Part shown: piece after piece, positions 9,125 to 16,368 of the stretch
Layout: every line of letters begins with the position of its first letter
Numbering within the stretch: position 1 is the stretch's first letter
Source: Cupriavidus basilensis OR16
Lineage (GTDB): Bacteria; Pseudomonadota; Gammaproteobacteria; Burkholderiales; Burkholderiaceae
Length of the DNA: 45,328 nucleotides
Direction: 5' to 3'
NCBI RefSeq assembly: GCF_000243095.1
Contig: NZ_AHJE01000021.1
Location: 1-45,328 of the forward strand
Notes under the pieces: model-generated
Seen by the model: only the letters and a program-made list of their open reading frames with translations
What the model was told of the DNA's origin: nothing
Database searches by the model: none
Position numbers and translations under genes: made by a program

Positions 9125-9160
9125 ATAACGCTTGACGTTAATAACGCATGACGTTACTAT
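9125..9160 (+). promoter_or_regulatory. higBA promoter with twin operator repeats
   Basis: Two abutting 16-base direct repeats, 9125-9140 and 9141-9156, differ at one base. Each holds the inverted half-sites TAACG and CGTTA. A sigma-70-like promoter overlaps them: TTGACG at 9132-9137, a 17-base spacer, and TACTAT at 9155-9160. The -10 box ends six bases before the toxin ATG, so the transcript may begin at or next to the start codon. Autorepression by HigA at the twin sites is the natural reading. Confidence 0.75.
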
Positions 9161-9166
9161 CAATCC

Positions 9167-9445
9167 ATGATCACCTCGTTCAATTGCCGGGATACTGAGA
9201 CGGTCTTTGCTGGTACCCGGGTTGCCCGGTTCGCCAACATCGAGAAGGTCGCGATGCGAAAGCTACAGCAACTGCATGCCGCCACTGAACTCAACTTCTT
9301 GCGCATCCCACCGAACAACAGGCTGGAAGCGCTAAAAGGAGATCGCGCGGGACAGTTCAGCATCCGCATCAACGATCAATGGCGCATCTGCTTTCGTTTC
9401 GCCAACGGCAACGCGACCGACGTCGAGATCGTCGACTACCACTAA
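9167..9445 (+). CDS. higB: HigB-type toxin (RelE/ParE superfamily mRNA interferase)
   Basis: A 92-aa protein with the small HigB fold: an N-terminal helix rich in Arg/Lys, a LRIPPNNRLEALKGDRAGQ loop and the closing strand QWRICFRFANGNATDVEIVDYH. Members cut mRNA at the ribosome and are neutralised by the antitoxin encoded next. As usual for higBA, the toxin comes first. The antitoxin ATG is 11 bases downstream. No ribosome site is seen before the ATG, and the -10 box is only six bases away, so leaderless translation is possible. The pair sits between two direct repeats. Confidence 0.92.
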   Translation: MITSFNCRDTETVFAGTRVARFANIEKVAMRKLQQLHAATELNFLRIPPNNRLEALKGDRAGQFSIRINDQWRICFRFANGNATDVEIVDYH

Positions 9446-9456
9446 AGGAGCAATCC

Positions 9457-9759
9457 ATGGCACGAGACATTCCGCTGGCCACGCCAGGCGAGATCCTGCA
9501 ACTGGACTGGCTTGAGCCGCTTGGGATCAGCCAATACGCGCTCGCCAAGGCAATCGATGTCCCACCTCGGCGTATCAACGAAATCGTCAAGGGCGAGCGC
9601 GCCATTACCGCCGATACGGCCGTCCGACTCGGCGTGTTCTTCGGCACCGATGCCCAAAACTGGATGAACCTCCAAACCCACTACGACACCGAGATGGCAA
9701 AGGAAAAGATCGGCGCGGAGAAATTGGCAGCGATCAAGGAGCATGCCATCGCCGCTTAG
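9457..9759 (+). CDS. higA: HigA-type antitoxin, HTH (XRE family)
   Basis: A 100-aa helix-turn-helix protein of the HigA family. The DNA-binding segment reads ISQYALAKAIDVPPRRINE followed by the family signature GERAITADTAVRL, and the C-terminal helix follows. It binds HigB to neutralise it and represses the shared promoter, most likely at the twin repeats 9125-9156. A strong AAAGGAG lies just before the ATG at 9457, in contrast to the toxin, which has none; this would favour antitoxin excess. Confidence 0.93.
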   Translation: MARDIPLATPGEILQLDWLEPLGISQYALAKAIDVPPRRINEIVKGERAITADTAVRLGVFFGTDAQNWMNLQTHYDTEMAKEKIGAEKLAAIKEHAIAA

Positions 9760-9861
9760 CGCCTGGCCTCCCCCACGTCATGCGAGCCCACCGGGGGTTC
9801 CGGGCGTGGGGCCTCCGGCACGCGGCATGCGAGAGTGAACGCCCGCCCTCTCCCCCGGTTG

Positions 9862-9882
9862 CTCTCCCGCCACGCGGGAGAG
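9862..9882. repeat. Small GC-rich hairpin of the CTCTCCCGC type
   Basis: CTCTCCCGC and GCGGGAGAG form a perfect nine-base stem around CAC, about 100 bases after higA. The same kind of element stands at 13193-13222, so it is a dispersed intergenic hairpin. It lacks a T-run, so at best it is a weak terminator. Confidence 0.7.
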
Positions 9883-9973
9883 GGGAACAAACTGGTGGAT
9901 GGCAGACGGTAGCGTGCCGGCAGATGCCGCCCCGCGCGAAAGCCCAAACGTTCGACATCCGAGGACCAAGGCA

Positions 9974-10115
9974 AGAGCGCCGCCGCCAGATCAACGATTC
10001 GGCGTAGCCGTGTGGAGCGCCCCCAGGGGCGGGCCACACCCCAGCGCGATGCGAAGCGAGCCGTCAAGGTGTACCAGGCCGTATGGGGCGCCTCGTCGGC
10101 AGGCAAAAAGAGCGG
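9974..10115. repeat. 142-bp dispersed repeat, copy 2 (right of higBA)
   Basis: Direct copy of 8946-9087 at about 96 percent identity by eye. The region 9760-10348 (589 bases) holds no credible gene: it consists of a small hairpin, this repeat, an inverted repeat and a hexanucleotide tract. Confidence 0.9.
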
Positions 10116-10196
10116 AAAAGAGGGACCCATGTTTGAGTATCGCCTTAAGGCGATGCGAGTTTGGGGCCCGGCCGCTCTTTTTGCCTGCCGACGAGG
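10091..10196. repeat. 25-bp inverted repeat pair
   Basis: Bases 10091-10115 (the right end of repeat copy 2) and 10172-10196 are exact reverse complements with 56 bases between them. The right arm carries a run of five T, so on the plus strand the structure could act as a terminator, but the long loop makes it more likely to be a remnant of two repeats in opposite orientation. Confidence 0.85.
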
Positions 10197-10294
10197 AGGG
10201 TGTCGCCCCATCCGGCGCGCCTTTTTTGCCTGCAAGACAAAAAAGTAGGTCGCCCCCCGCAGGGGGGTGAAACTGCCTTTGACGTTAAGCAGCT

Positions 10295-10347
10295 GCAGTT
10301 GCAGTTGCAGTTGCAGTTGCAGTTGCAGTTGCAGTTGCAGTTGCAGT
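10295..10347. repeat. Hexanucleotide tandem repeat (GCAGTT, about 8.8 units)
   Basis: Eight perfect GCAGTT units and a partial ninth run up to the stop codon of the racemase gene at 10349. A six-base unit does not shift frames; on the minus strand it would only spell Gln-Leu repeats in a non-genic frame. It is a simple-sequence tract just past the 3' end of the racemase gene. Confidence 0.95.
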
Positions 10348-10348
10348 A

Positions 10349-11506
10349 TCAAATCACCCCATCCCTCCGCAACCCGCTAATCACCTCCCCCGCCACGCCC
10401 CAATCCCGCAACACCGCCTCGCTATCCGCACCGGGCTCCACAGGCGCCTGAGGCACGGCAGCCGGCGTGCGGCTGAAGCGCGGCGCCGGGGCCGGCTGCA
10501 TCACGCCGTCGATTTCCAGGAAGGTTTCCCGCGCGCGATTGTGCGGATGCTGCGGCGCCTCGTCCCAGTCCAGCACCGGCGCAAAGCAGGCGTCGCTGCC
10601 TTCCAGCAGCTCGCACCACTGCGCGCGCGTGCGGGTGAGGAACAGCGTGGTCATGCGGGCCTTGAGCTCGGGCCAGTGGCGCTTGTCGAGCTGCTTGTCG
10701 AAGAGCGGGTCGTCCAGGCCGCAGCGCTCGCGCAGCAGCGCGTAGAACTGCGGCTCGATGGCGCCTACCGCCACATACTTGCCATCCGCGCACGCATAGG
10801 TGTCATAGAAATGCGCCGCCCCGTCCAGCAGGTTGTCGCCGCGCTGGTTGGTCCAGCGCCCGGCGGCCTTGAAGCCGTACATCATGGCGGACAGCAAGGC
10901 CGTGCCGTCGGTCATGGCCGCGTCCACCACTTGCCCCTTGCCGGAGTTGCGGGCTTCGTTGACGGCACACATCACGCCAAACGCCAGCAGCATGCCGCCG
11001 CCGCCAAAGTCGCCAACGTAGTTGAGCGGCACCACGGGCGGCTCCCCCGCCCGGCCGATGGCGTGCAGGGCGCCGCCAATGGCGATGTAGTTGATATCGT
11101 GGCCGGCGGCCTGGGCCAGCGGGCCATGCTGGCCCCAGCCGGTCATGCGGCCGTACACCAGCGCCGGATTGCGCGCCAGGCAAGGCTGCGGCCCCAGGCC
11201 CAGGCGTTCCATCACGCCAGGGCGGAAGCCTTCGATCAGCACGTCGGCCTTGGCGATCAGGTCCAGCACGACCTCGGCCGCGCCGGGCTTGCGCAGGTCG
11301 ATGGCCAGGGAGCGCCTGCCGCGCGCGGTCACGTCGCATTGCGCGCGGCCGGCGCCGGTGGCCGGCGCCTCGCCCGGCTTGGCTGGGCGCGGGCGGTCGA
11401 TGCGGATCACCTCGGCGCCCTGGTCGGCCAGCATCATCGCGCAGAACGGCGCCGGGCCGATCCCAACCATTTCCACCACTTTCAGTCCAGCCAACGGTCC
11501 CGCCAT
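10349..11506 (-). CDS. Alpha-methylacyl-CoA racemase (CoA-transferase family III)
   Basis: A 385-aa member of the CaiB/BaiF family, closer to alpha-methylacyl-CoA racemase than to the transferases. It has the N-terminal [20 protein letters not shown], then His136 in AGHDINY and Asp166 in [10 protein letters not shown], which match the catalytic His-Asp pair of the Mycobacterium enzyme with an offset of ten. It interconverts (R)- and (S)-2-methylacyl-CoA so that branched acyl-CoA can enter beta-oxidation. It is the last gene on the minus strand after acoXABC, SDR and lipoate ligase, but 111 bases separate it from the latter, so it need not be part of that operon. Confidence 0.88.
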   Translation of the reverse strand: MAGPLAGLKVVEMVGIGPAPFCAMMLADQGAEVIRIDRPRPAKPGEAPATGAGRAQCDVTARGRRSLAIDLRKPGAAEVVLDLIAKADVLIEGFRPGVMERLGLGPQPCLARNPALVYGRMTGWGQHGPLAQAAGHDINYIAIGGALHAIGRAGEPPVVPLNYVGDFGGGGMLLAFGVMCAVNEARNSGKGQVVDAAMTDGTALLSAMMYGFKAAGRWTNQRGDNLLDGAAHFYDTYACADGKYVAVGAIEPQFYALLRERCGLDDPLFDKQLDKRHWPELKARMTTLFLTRTRAQWCELLEGSDACFAPVLDWDEAPQHPHNRARETFLEIDGVMQPAPAPRFSRTPAAVPQAPVEPGADSEAVLRDWGVAGEVISGLRRDGVI

Positions 11507-11617
11507 GTCCTGTCTCCGGTTGTGCGCTCCCGCGAAGGAAGCGTCTTGCCGGTCAGTTTGCCACGCTCGCCGGGATACGGAATCGTCAATAACGACGAAA
11601 CCGCGCGCGACGACGGC

Positions 11618-12379
11618 CTAGGCCTGGGCCGGAATCGTCGCCGCGAAAGCCGGCGGTGTCGCGGCAAGCGCCTCGCCGAGCGCTTGCGACGTGCGCTCGG
11701 CGAGATCGCCGGGCACCGGCTGCCCACTATCGGCCAGCGCCTGGGCCACGCTGACCACCTTGTCGGCACGGTAGTGGCGCCCGCTGCCTATAGCGGCCTC
11801 GAAATGGTTGGCGCGGCCGTTGATCTCCTGCGGATCGGCGCTGACCAGCAGCACAGCGTGCGCCAGCACCACGTGCAGGCTAGCGTCGCCTGCGCCCGCC
11901 ACGCGGCGCCAGTATTGCGCGGTGCCGGCAATCTTGCGGGCCTGCTCCGGCGGGCCCCAGGCCAGGTTGAAACGGCCATCGCAAAACGAGCCGTCCACTG
12001 CCTGCCAGTGCGTGCGCAACCCAAGGCGGCGCAACGCGGCGGCCAGCACCGCGCACAGATGCAGATAGACCGGCTCGGCATGGGTCCCAGCGCCCCCGCG
12101 CACCGGGTAGGCCAGGCTCAGGTTGACGATGCCCGGGCCCTGCGGCACCAGGCCTCCGCCTGACAGGCGCAGCCAGACCGGGCAGCCACGCGCGGCAAAA
12201 TCGGCGCGCGCGGCCTCCAGTTGCGCATGCCGCAGGTAGCTGCGCGGCACCACCAGCGAAACCGGCGCCTGCCACAGGTGCGCCAGCCAGCGGCCGGCGG
12301 ATGCCTGTTCCAGCAGCGCCTGCTCGGCGTGCAGGGGATTGGGGTCGGATGGATCGGGATCGAGGAATTCAAAGCGCAT
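11618..12379 (-). CDS. Lipoate--protein ligase A-like protein (BPL/LplA/LipB fold)
   Basis: A protein of about 253 residues with the LplA features: an N-terminal helix with LHAEQALLEQA, VVPRSYL, the conserved RLSGGGLVPQGPGIVNLSLAYP stretch (residues of the lipoyl-AMP pocket; canonical enzymes have RRxxGGGxVxHxxGxxN), and DGRFNLAW with AGTAQYWRR further on. The canonical His is replaced by Gln-Gly here. It would attach lipoate to E2 domains. Two E2 proteins with lipoyl domains are in this window, the nearest being AcoC, so a dedicated ligase for the acetoin system is likely. I start it at the ATG at 12379 (MRFEFLD) because the upstream extension is low-complexity. Confidence 0.8.
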   Translation of the reverse strand: MRFEFLDPDPSDPNPLHAEQALLEQASAGRWLAHLWQAPVSLVVPRSYLRHAQLEAARADFAARGCPVWLRLSGGGLVPQGPGIVNLSLAYPVRGGAGTHAEPVYLHLCAVLAAALRRLGLRTHWQAVDGSFCDGRFNLAWGPPEQARKIAGTAQYWRRVAGAGDASLHVVLAHAVLLVSADPQEINGRANHFEAAIGSGRHYRADKVVSVAQALADSGQPVPGDLAERTSQALGEALAATPPAFAATIPAQA

Positions 12380-12444
12380 GGCATGACCGGTAAGCGCCGG
12401 GGCGCAAGGCGCGCATGCCGGGCCGCACCGCGGCCCGGTGCCGG

Positions 12445-13113
12445 TCAATGGAAGGTGAAGCCACCGTCGACGTTGACCGACTGCCCGGTCACATTGTCCA
12501 TGGTCGCGAAGAACAACGCCATCCGCCCCATGTCTTCGGGCGTCTGCGCCCGCCCCTGCGGGATCAGCTTGACGGTGATGCCGTCGCGTGCGACTTCCTT
12601 GGCCAGGGCGTTGGTGAAGCCGACCACCGCGAACTTGGAGGCGCTGTAGTGGGCAAGGTTGGGGAAACCCTCCTTGCCGGCGATCGAGGCGACGTTGATG
12701 ATGCGGCCCTTGCGCTGTGCTTTCATGTGCTCTAGCGCGGCCTGGCAGCCGAGGAAGGTGCCTTTGGCGTTGACGTCCATGACGAAGTCCCAGTCACGCT
12801 CGCTGAGTGCATCGACCGGGTGGATGCTGATGACACCTGCGCAGTTGACCAGGATATCCAGGCCGCCGAGCTGGTCGAGTGCTTGCCCGATCATGGCGCG
12901 GTGCATCTCGGCCTTCGTCACGTCGACCTTGAGGGTGCTCACCCGGCGGCCGAGCGCGCGCACTTCTTCCGCGGTTTCGCGCATGGCGTCTTCGAGAAGG
13001 TCGGCGATCAGGATGTCGGCGCCGGCTTTGGCGAGTGTCAGGGCGATGCCTCGGCCGATGCCACGGGCACCGCCGGTGATGACGGCTACTTGTCCCTTCA
13101 GGGATTCGTCCAT
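12445..13113 (-). CDS. SDR family oxidoreductase, in-frame deletion of the substrate loop
   Basis: A 222-aa short-chain dehydrogenase with TGGARGIG at 13-20, NAG-type NCAG at 90-93, and Ser143, Tyr156 and Lys160 (YSASK). After GITVK at 182 the sequence jumps to LIPQGRAQTPEDM. The conserved N-A-x-x-P-G block and the flexible substrate loop of about 35 residues are absent, although the frame is kept. Relatives have about 255-260 residues. The C-terminus NVTGQSVNVDGGFTFH is normal. It lies between acoC and the lipoate ligase gene, so an acetoin or 2,3-butanediol dehydrogenase role is a reasonable guess. As written, the enzyme would lack part of the cofactor and substrate pocket. Confidence 0.85.
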   Translation of the reverse strand: MDESLKGQVAVITGGARGIGRGIALTLAKAGADILIADLLEDAMRETAEEVRALGRRVSTLKVDVTKAEMHRAMIGQALDQLGGLDILVNCAGVISIHPVDALSERDWDFVMDVNAKGTFLGCQAALEHMKAQRKGRIINVASIAGKEGFPNLAHYSASKFAVVGFTNALAKEVARDGITVKLIPQGRAQTPEDMGRMALFFATMDNVTGQSVNVDGGFTFH

Positions 13114-13192
13114 GGGTGGTCTCCTTTGCTTGTTTTGTTGATTTTCTTCAGTGCATACAGCAACGAAATACGTCGCGCGACGCGCTGGCCTT

Positions 13193-13222
13193 CTCCCCTC
13201 TCCCGCTTGCGGGAGAGGGGAG
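13193..13222. repeat. GC-rich perfect hairpin between acoC and SDR
   Basis: CTCCCCTCTCCCGC and its reverse complement meet with only TT between them, a perfect palindrome of 30 bases. It is the same type as 9862-9882. Lying in the 132-base gap downstream of acoC, it may stabilise the 3' end of acoXABC mRNA or slow transcription. Confidence 0.8.
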
Positions 13223-13245
13223 CTAACCGGCGGAATTCAAGGTCG

Positions 13246-14268
13246 TCAGCCGCCGATATGCCGCTTGAGCAGCGCATTCACCTCGTTGGCTTTCTCCATC
13301 TGGCTCATATGGCCCGCATCGTCGAACACCTTCACCGTCGCGCCGGCTGGCGCATTGGCCGCATGCGACGCGGGGATGATCTGATCCTGCGCGCCCCAGA
13401 TCACCAGCACCGGCTTGCCGGTGCCTCCCAGCCTGTGACCGGGCAGTTCGGTTTGCCGGCCGCCACCGAACAGGCTGGCGCCGAGCGCGCCGAGCGCTTC
13501 CGTAACGCCGTCCAGCCGCTTGTACCTGAGCAGGTCGTCCAGCATCTGGCGGCTGACCAGCCCGGCATCGGCGAACAGGAGTTCCACCAGCGCGACCGAG
13601 CGCACGCGTTGCGGCGCGTCCACCGCTAGCTGCGCGGCTACGCCGCCGCCCATCGAATGGCCCACCAGGTGGGCCTGCCCGATGTCGAGTGCATCCATGA
13701 AATGCGCGACGAACCCTGCCAGCGATGCCAGCGTGGTGCCGGGCAGCCTGGGCGTGGCGTGTCCGTGCGCCGGCAGGTCCAGCGCGATGACGGTGTGCGC
13801 ATCGGCCAGTGCGTCGAGGTTGAACAGCCAGTTGTCCAGATCCCCGCCGAAGCCATGGATGAACAGTACGGTGTCCGCGCCCTCCCCGCGCTTTGCGTAG
13901 CGCACGCGAATGCCGTCGACATCGATGAACTGATAGGCGGCTGCTGCGGCGCCCTCGTCTTGCTCATCGGCGGCGGGCGTTTCATAGGCGGCGACAAAGG
14001 CGTCGATGTCCGCGTCGCTGACCTCGGGCGGCGCCAGCACACCGAGCAGCGCCTTGACCGGCAGGATGTCGCCCACGGCCGCCACCTTGCGGCGCAGGGT
14101 GCCGGCGTCCGGTGCTTCCACCGCATTGGCGATCTTGTCGGTCTCCACGTCCAGGATCGGCATGCCGACCGTGATCTGCGTACCTTCCTCGACCAGCCAG
14201 TCGTTGATCGTGCCCTCTTTCATCGACAGGCCCCATTTGGGCATGACGATCGGAGTGATATCGGCCAT
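13246..14268 (-). CDS. acoC: Acetoin dehydrogenase E2 (lipoyl domain fused to alpha/beta hydrolase), shortened
   Basis: AcoC is the unusual E2 in which a lipoyl domain (about 1-80, lipoyl Lys45 in VETDKIA) is joined to an alpha/beta-hydrolase fold rather than the normal acyltransferase. The hydrolase has the oxyanion loop HGFGGD, nucleophile Ser205 in GHSMGG and a C-terminal His in DDAGHMSQ. After VRSVALV (228) the chain jumps to ELLFADAG. Relatives have about 30 more residues here, starting like SPAGFG, so the 340-aa product looks deleted in frame near 13584 compared with about 370 in the family. Its ATG overlaps the acoB stop (ATGA). It would pass the acetyl group from acetoin cleavage to CoA. 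Confidence 0.9.
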   Translation of the reverse strand: MADITPIVMPKWGLSMKEGTINDWLVEEGTQITVGMPILDVETDKIANAVEAPDAGTLRRKVAAVGDILPVKALLGVLAPPEVSDADIDAFVAAYETPAADEQDEGAAAAAYQFIDVDGIRVRYAKRGEGADTVLFIHGFGGDLDNWLFNLDALADAHTVIALDLPAHGHATPRLPGTTLASLAGFVAHFMDALDIGQAHLVGHSMGGGVAAQLAVDAPQRVRSVALVELLFADAGLVSRQMLDDLLRYKRLDGVTEALGALGASLFGGGRQTELPGHRLGGTGKPVLVIWGAQDQIIPASHAANAPAGATVKVFDDAGHMSQMEKANEVNALLKRHIGG

Positions 14269-15284
14269 CAGTGTTTCCCTCCCTTCACGGTCTTGCGCGC
14301 GGCGTCGGCGATGTGCGCCGCGCTGGGGATGTAGAGGTCTTCCAGCGCGGGCGAAAACGGCACCGGCGTGTGCGGCGGGCAGACCATCTCGATGCCGGCC
14401 TTGAGCGCGCCGAACGCGCGCTGCGCCACCTGTGCCGAGATGTCGGTAGCGATATTGCAACGCGGGCTGGCTTCGTCCACCACCACCAGGCGGCCCGTGT
14501 GTTCCACCGACTCCAGCACGGTGTCGATATCCAGCGGCGAGAGCGTGCGCAGATCCACGATTTCCGCCTCGATGCCTTCCTTGGCCAGCGTGGCCGCGGC
14601 TTCCAGCGCGCGGTGCACCATCAGGCCATAGGTGACGATGGAGACGTCCTTGCCGTCGCGCACGATGTTGGCCTCGCCAAAGGGGATTGCGTATGAGTTC
14701 TCCGGCACCTCGCCTTCGAAGCCGTAGAGGTTCTTGTGCTCGCAGAAGATCACCGGATCGTTGTCGCGGATCGCCTGGATCAGCAGGCCCTTGGTGTCAT
14801 ACGGCGTGCTGGGGCACACCACCTTGAGGCCTGGGATATGCGTGAACAGCGGCGTCAGCATCTGGCTGTGCTGGGCCGCCGCGCGAAAGCCCGCGCCCAC
14901 CATGGCGCGGATCACCACCGGCGTCTCGGCCTTGCCGCCAAACATGTAGCGGAACTTGGCCGCCTGGTTGAAGATCTGGTCGAAGCACACGCCCATGAAA
15001 TCGATGAACATCAGTTCGGCAATCGGGCGCATGCCGCAAGCGGCGGCGCCGATGGCCGCGCCCACATAGGCGGATTCAGACAACGGCGTGTCGAGCAACC
15101 TGTCGCCGTGCTTGGCGTACAAGCCCTTGGTCACGCCGAGCACGCCGCCCCAGGCGTCTTTCTCCCCGTCCGCGCCGGCGCCGCCGACGATGTCTTCGCC
15201 GAGCATGATCACGCTCGGGTCACGGGTCATTTCCTGGTCGATCGCCTCGTTGATCGCCAGCTTCATGCTTAATTTGCGGGACAT
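14268..15284 (-). CDS. acoB: Acetoin dehydrogenase E1 component, beta subunit
   Basis: A complete 338-aa E1-beta, the usual AcoB length. It starts MSRKLSMKLAINEAIDQEM, has MLGEDIVGG and the pyrimidine-domain core LDTPLSESAYVGAAIGAA, then MFIDFMGVCFDQIFNQAAK and a full C-terminal domain. Together with AcoA it forms the ThDP enzyme that cleaves acetoin into acetaldehyde and an acetyl unit for AcoC. The gene follows acoA after 60 bases with a GGAGA site before the ATG, and its stop overlaps the acoC start, which implies translational coupling. Confidence 0.94.
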   Translation of the reverse strand: MSRKLSMKLAINEAIDQEMTRDPSVIMLGEDIVGGAGADGEKDAWGGVLGVTKGLYAKHGDRLLDTPLSESAYVGAAIGAAACGMRPIAELMFIDFMGVCFDQIFNQAAKFRYMFGGKAETPVVIRAMVGAGFRAAAQHSQMLTPLFTHIPGLKVVCPSTPYDTKGLLIQAIRDNDPVIFCEHKNLYGFEGEVPENSYAIPFGEANIVRDGKDVSIVTYGLMVHRALEAAATLAKEGIEAEIVDLRTLSPLDIDTVLESVEHTGRLVVVDEASPRCNIATDISAQVAQRAFGALKAGIEMVCPPHTPVPFSPALEDLYIPSAAHIADAARKTVKGGKH

Positions 15285-15344
15285 GGTGTGGTCTCCTGAT
15301 CGTGCTTGCTGTCGTTATGTCTTGGAATGGCTGAGGCCGGGCGC

Positions 15345-16349
15345 TCAGTAGCTGACGTACACATCGGTCAGCAGGTCGGCGGGCGTGGGGAACGGCGCCG
15401 CCTTGGCCTGCTGCACCGCGTCCTCGATCAGCGCGGCAACCTGCTCGTCGATGGCCTTGAGCTCCTCCAGCGCGATCACGCCGGCCTGGGTCACGGTGGC
15501 GGTGAACTTCTTCAGGCAATCCTTGTTGGCGCGGATATCGTCGAGCTCGCCGGCGGCACGATAGGTTTGCGCGTCGCCTTCGAAGTGGCCGTAGAAGCGG
15601 ACCATCTTGCATTCCAGCAGGGCCGGGCCGCCGCCTTCGCGGGCACGCTTGATGACTTCGCCCGCAGCCTCGTGCACGGCGAAGAAATCAGTGCCATCCA
15701 CCGTCACGCCGGGAATGCCGAAACCGGCGGCGCGGTCCACGTAGCTGTCCACTGCCGTGCCGTAGTCGCGCGCGGTGGATTCGGCATAGCCGTTGTTCTC
15801 GATCACGAAGATCACCGGCAGGTTCCACACCGCGGCCAGGTTCAGGCTCTCCAGGAAGGTGCCTTGGTTGGACGCGCCGTCACCGGCAAAGGTGATGCCG
15901 ATCTCGCCCTTGCCGCGGAACTTGGCGGCCAGCGCGGCACCGCAGACCAGCGGCGCGCCCGCGCCCAGGATGCCATTGGCGCCCATCATGCCCTTGGACA
16001 GGTCGGCGATATGCATGGAGCCGCCCTTGCCGTTGCAGGAGCCGCCCTTGCGCCCGTAGATCTCCTTCATCATCGCCACCGGATCCACGCCCTTGGCGAT
16101 GCAGTGGCCGTGGCCGCGGTGCGTGCTGGCGATGCGGTCGCCGTCGCCCAGGTGATGCAGGATGCCGACCCCGGCGGCTTCCTCGCCGGCGTAGAGGTGG
16201 ACGAAGCCGGGGATATCGCCACGCCCGAAGTCCACGTGCAGGCGCTCTTCGAAATCGCGGATGGTGCGCATCCTGCGATAGACGGCGAGCAGTTCCTGCT
16301 TGTCGAGGGGCAGCGTGTTCCCGGTGGTACCGGATGCGTTGGCTGTCAT
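15345..16349 (-). CDS. acoA: Acetoin dehydrogenase E1 component, alpha subunit
   Basis: A complete 334-aa E1-alpha. ThDP is bound by the GDGASNQGT motif, which ends in the VIENNGYA NN pair; STHRGHGHCIAKG and GGSMHIADLSKGMMGANGI are the loops typical of the acetoin and pyruvate enzymes. I place the start at the ATG at 16349 (MTANASG) because AAGGAG lies six bases before it; the frame is open further upstream but only with Pro/His-rich filler. It is the second gene of acoXABC. Confidence 0.94.
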   Translation of the reverse strand: MTANASGTTGNTLPLDKQELLAVYRRMRTIRDFEERLHVDFGRGDIPGFVHLYAGEEAAGVGILHHLGDGDRIASTHRGHGHCIAKGVDPVAMMKEIYGRKGGSCNGKGGSMHIADLSKGMMGANGILGAGAPLVCGAALAAKFRGKGEIGITFAGDGASNQGTFLESLNLAAVWNLPVIFVIENNGYAESTARDYGTAVDSYVDRAAGFGIPGVTVDGTDFFAVHEAAGEVIKRAREGGGPALLECKMVRFYGHFEGDAQTYRAAGELDDIRANKDCLKKFTATVTQAGVIALEELKAIDEQVAALIEDAVQQAKAAPFPTPADLLTDVYVSY

Positions 16350-16368
16350 GTCTGTCTCCTTCATGATT

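Noticed and set aside
10172..10275. Possible insertion sequence end with hairpins near 10200-10270
   Set aside because: No transposase gene, target duplication or paired terminal repeats are visible; only dispersed hairpins and repeats.
9756..10352. Minus-strand frame starting with Gln-Leu repeats
   Set aside because: The repeats come from the GCAGTT tract, and the rest is the dispersed repeat read as protein. The matching frame at repeat copy 1 shows that it is only repeat DNA.
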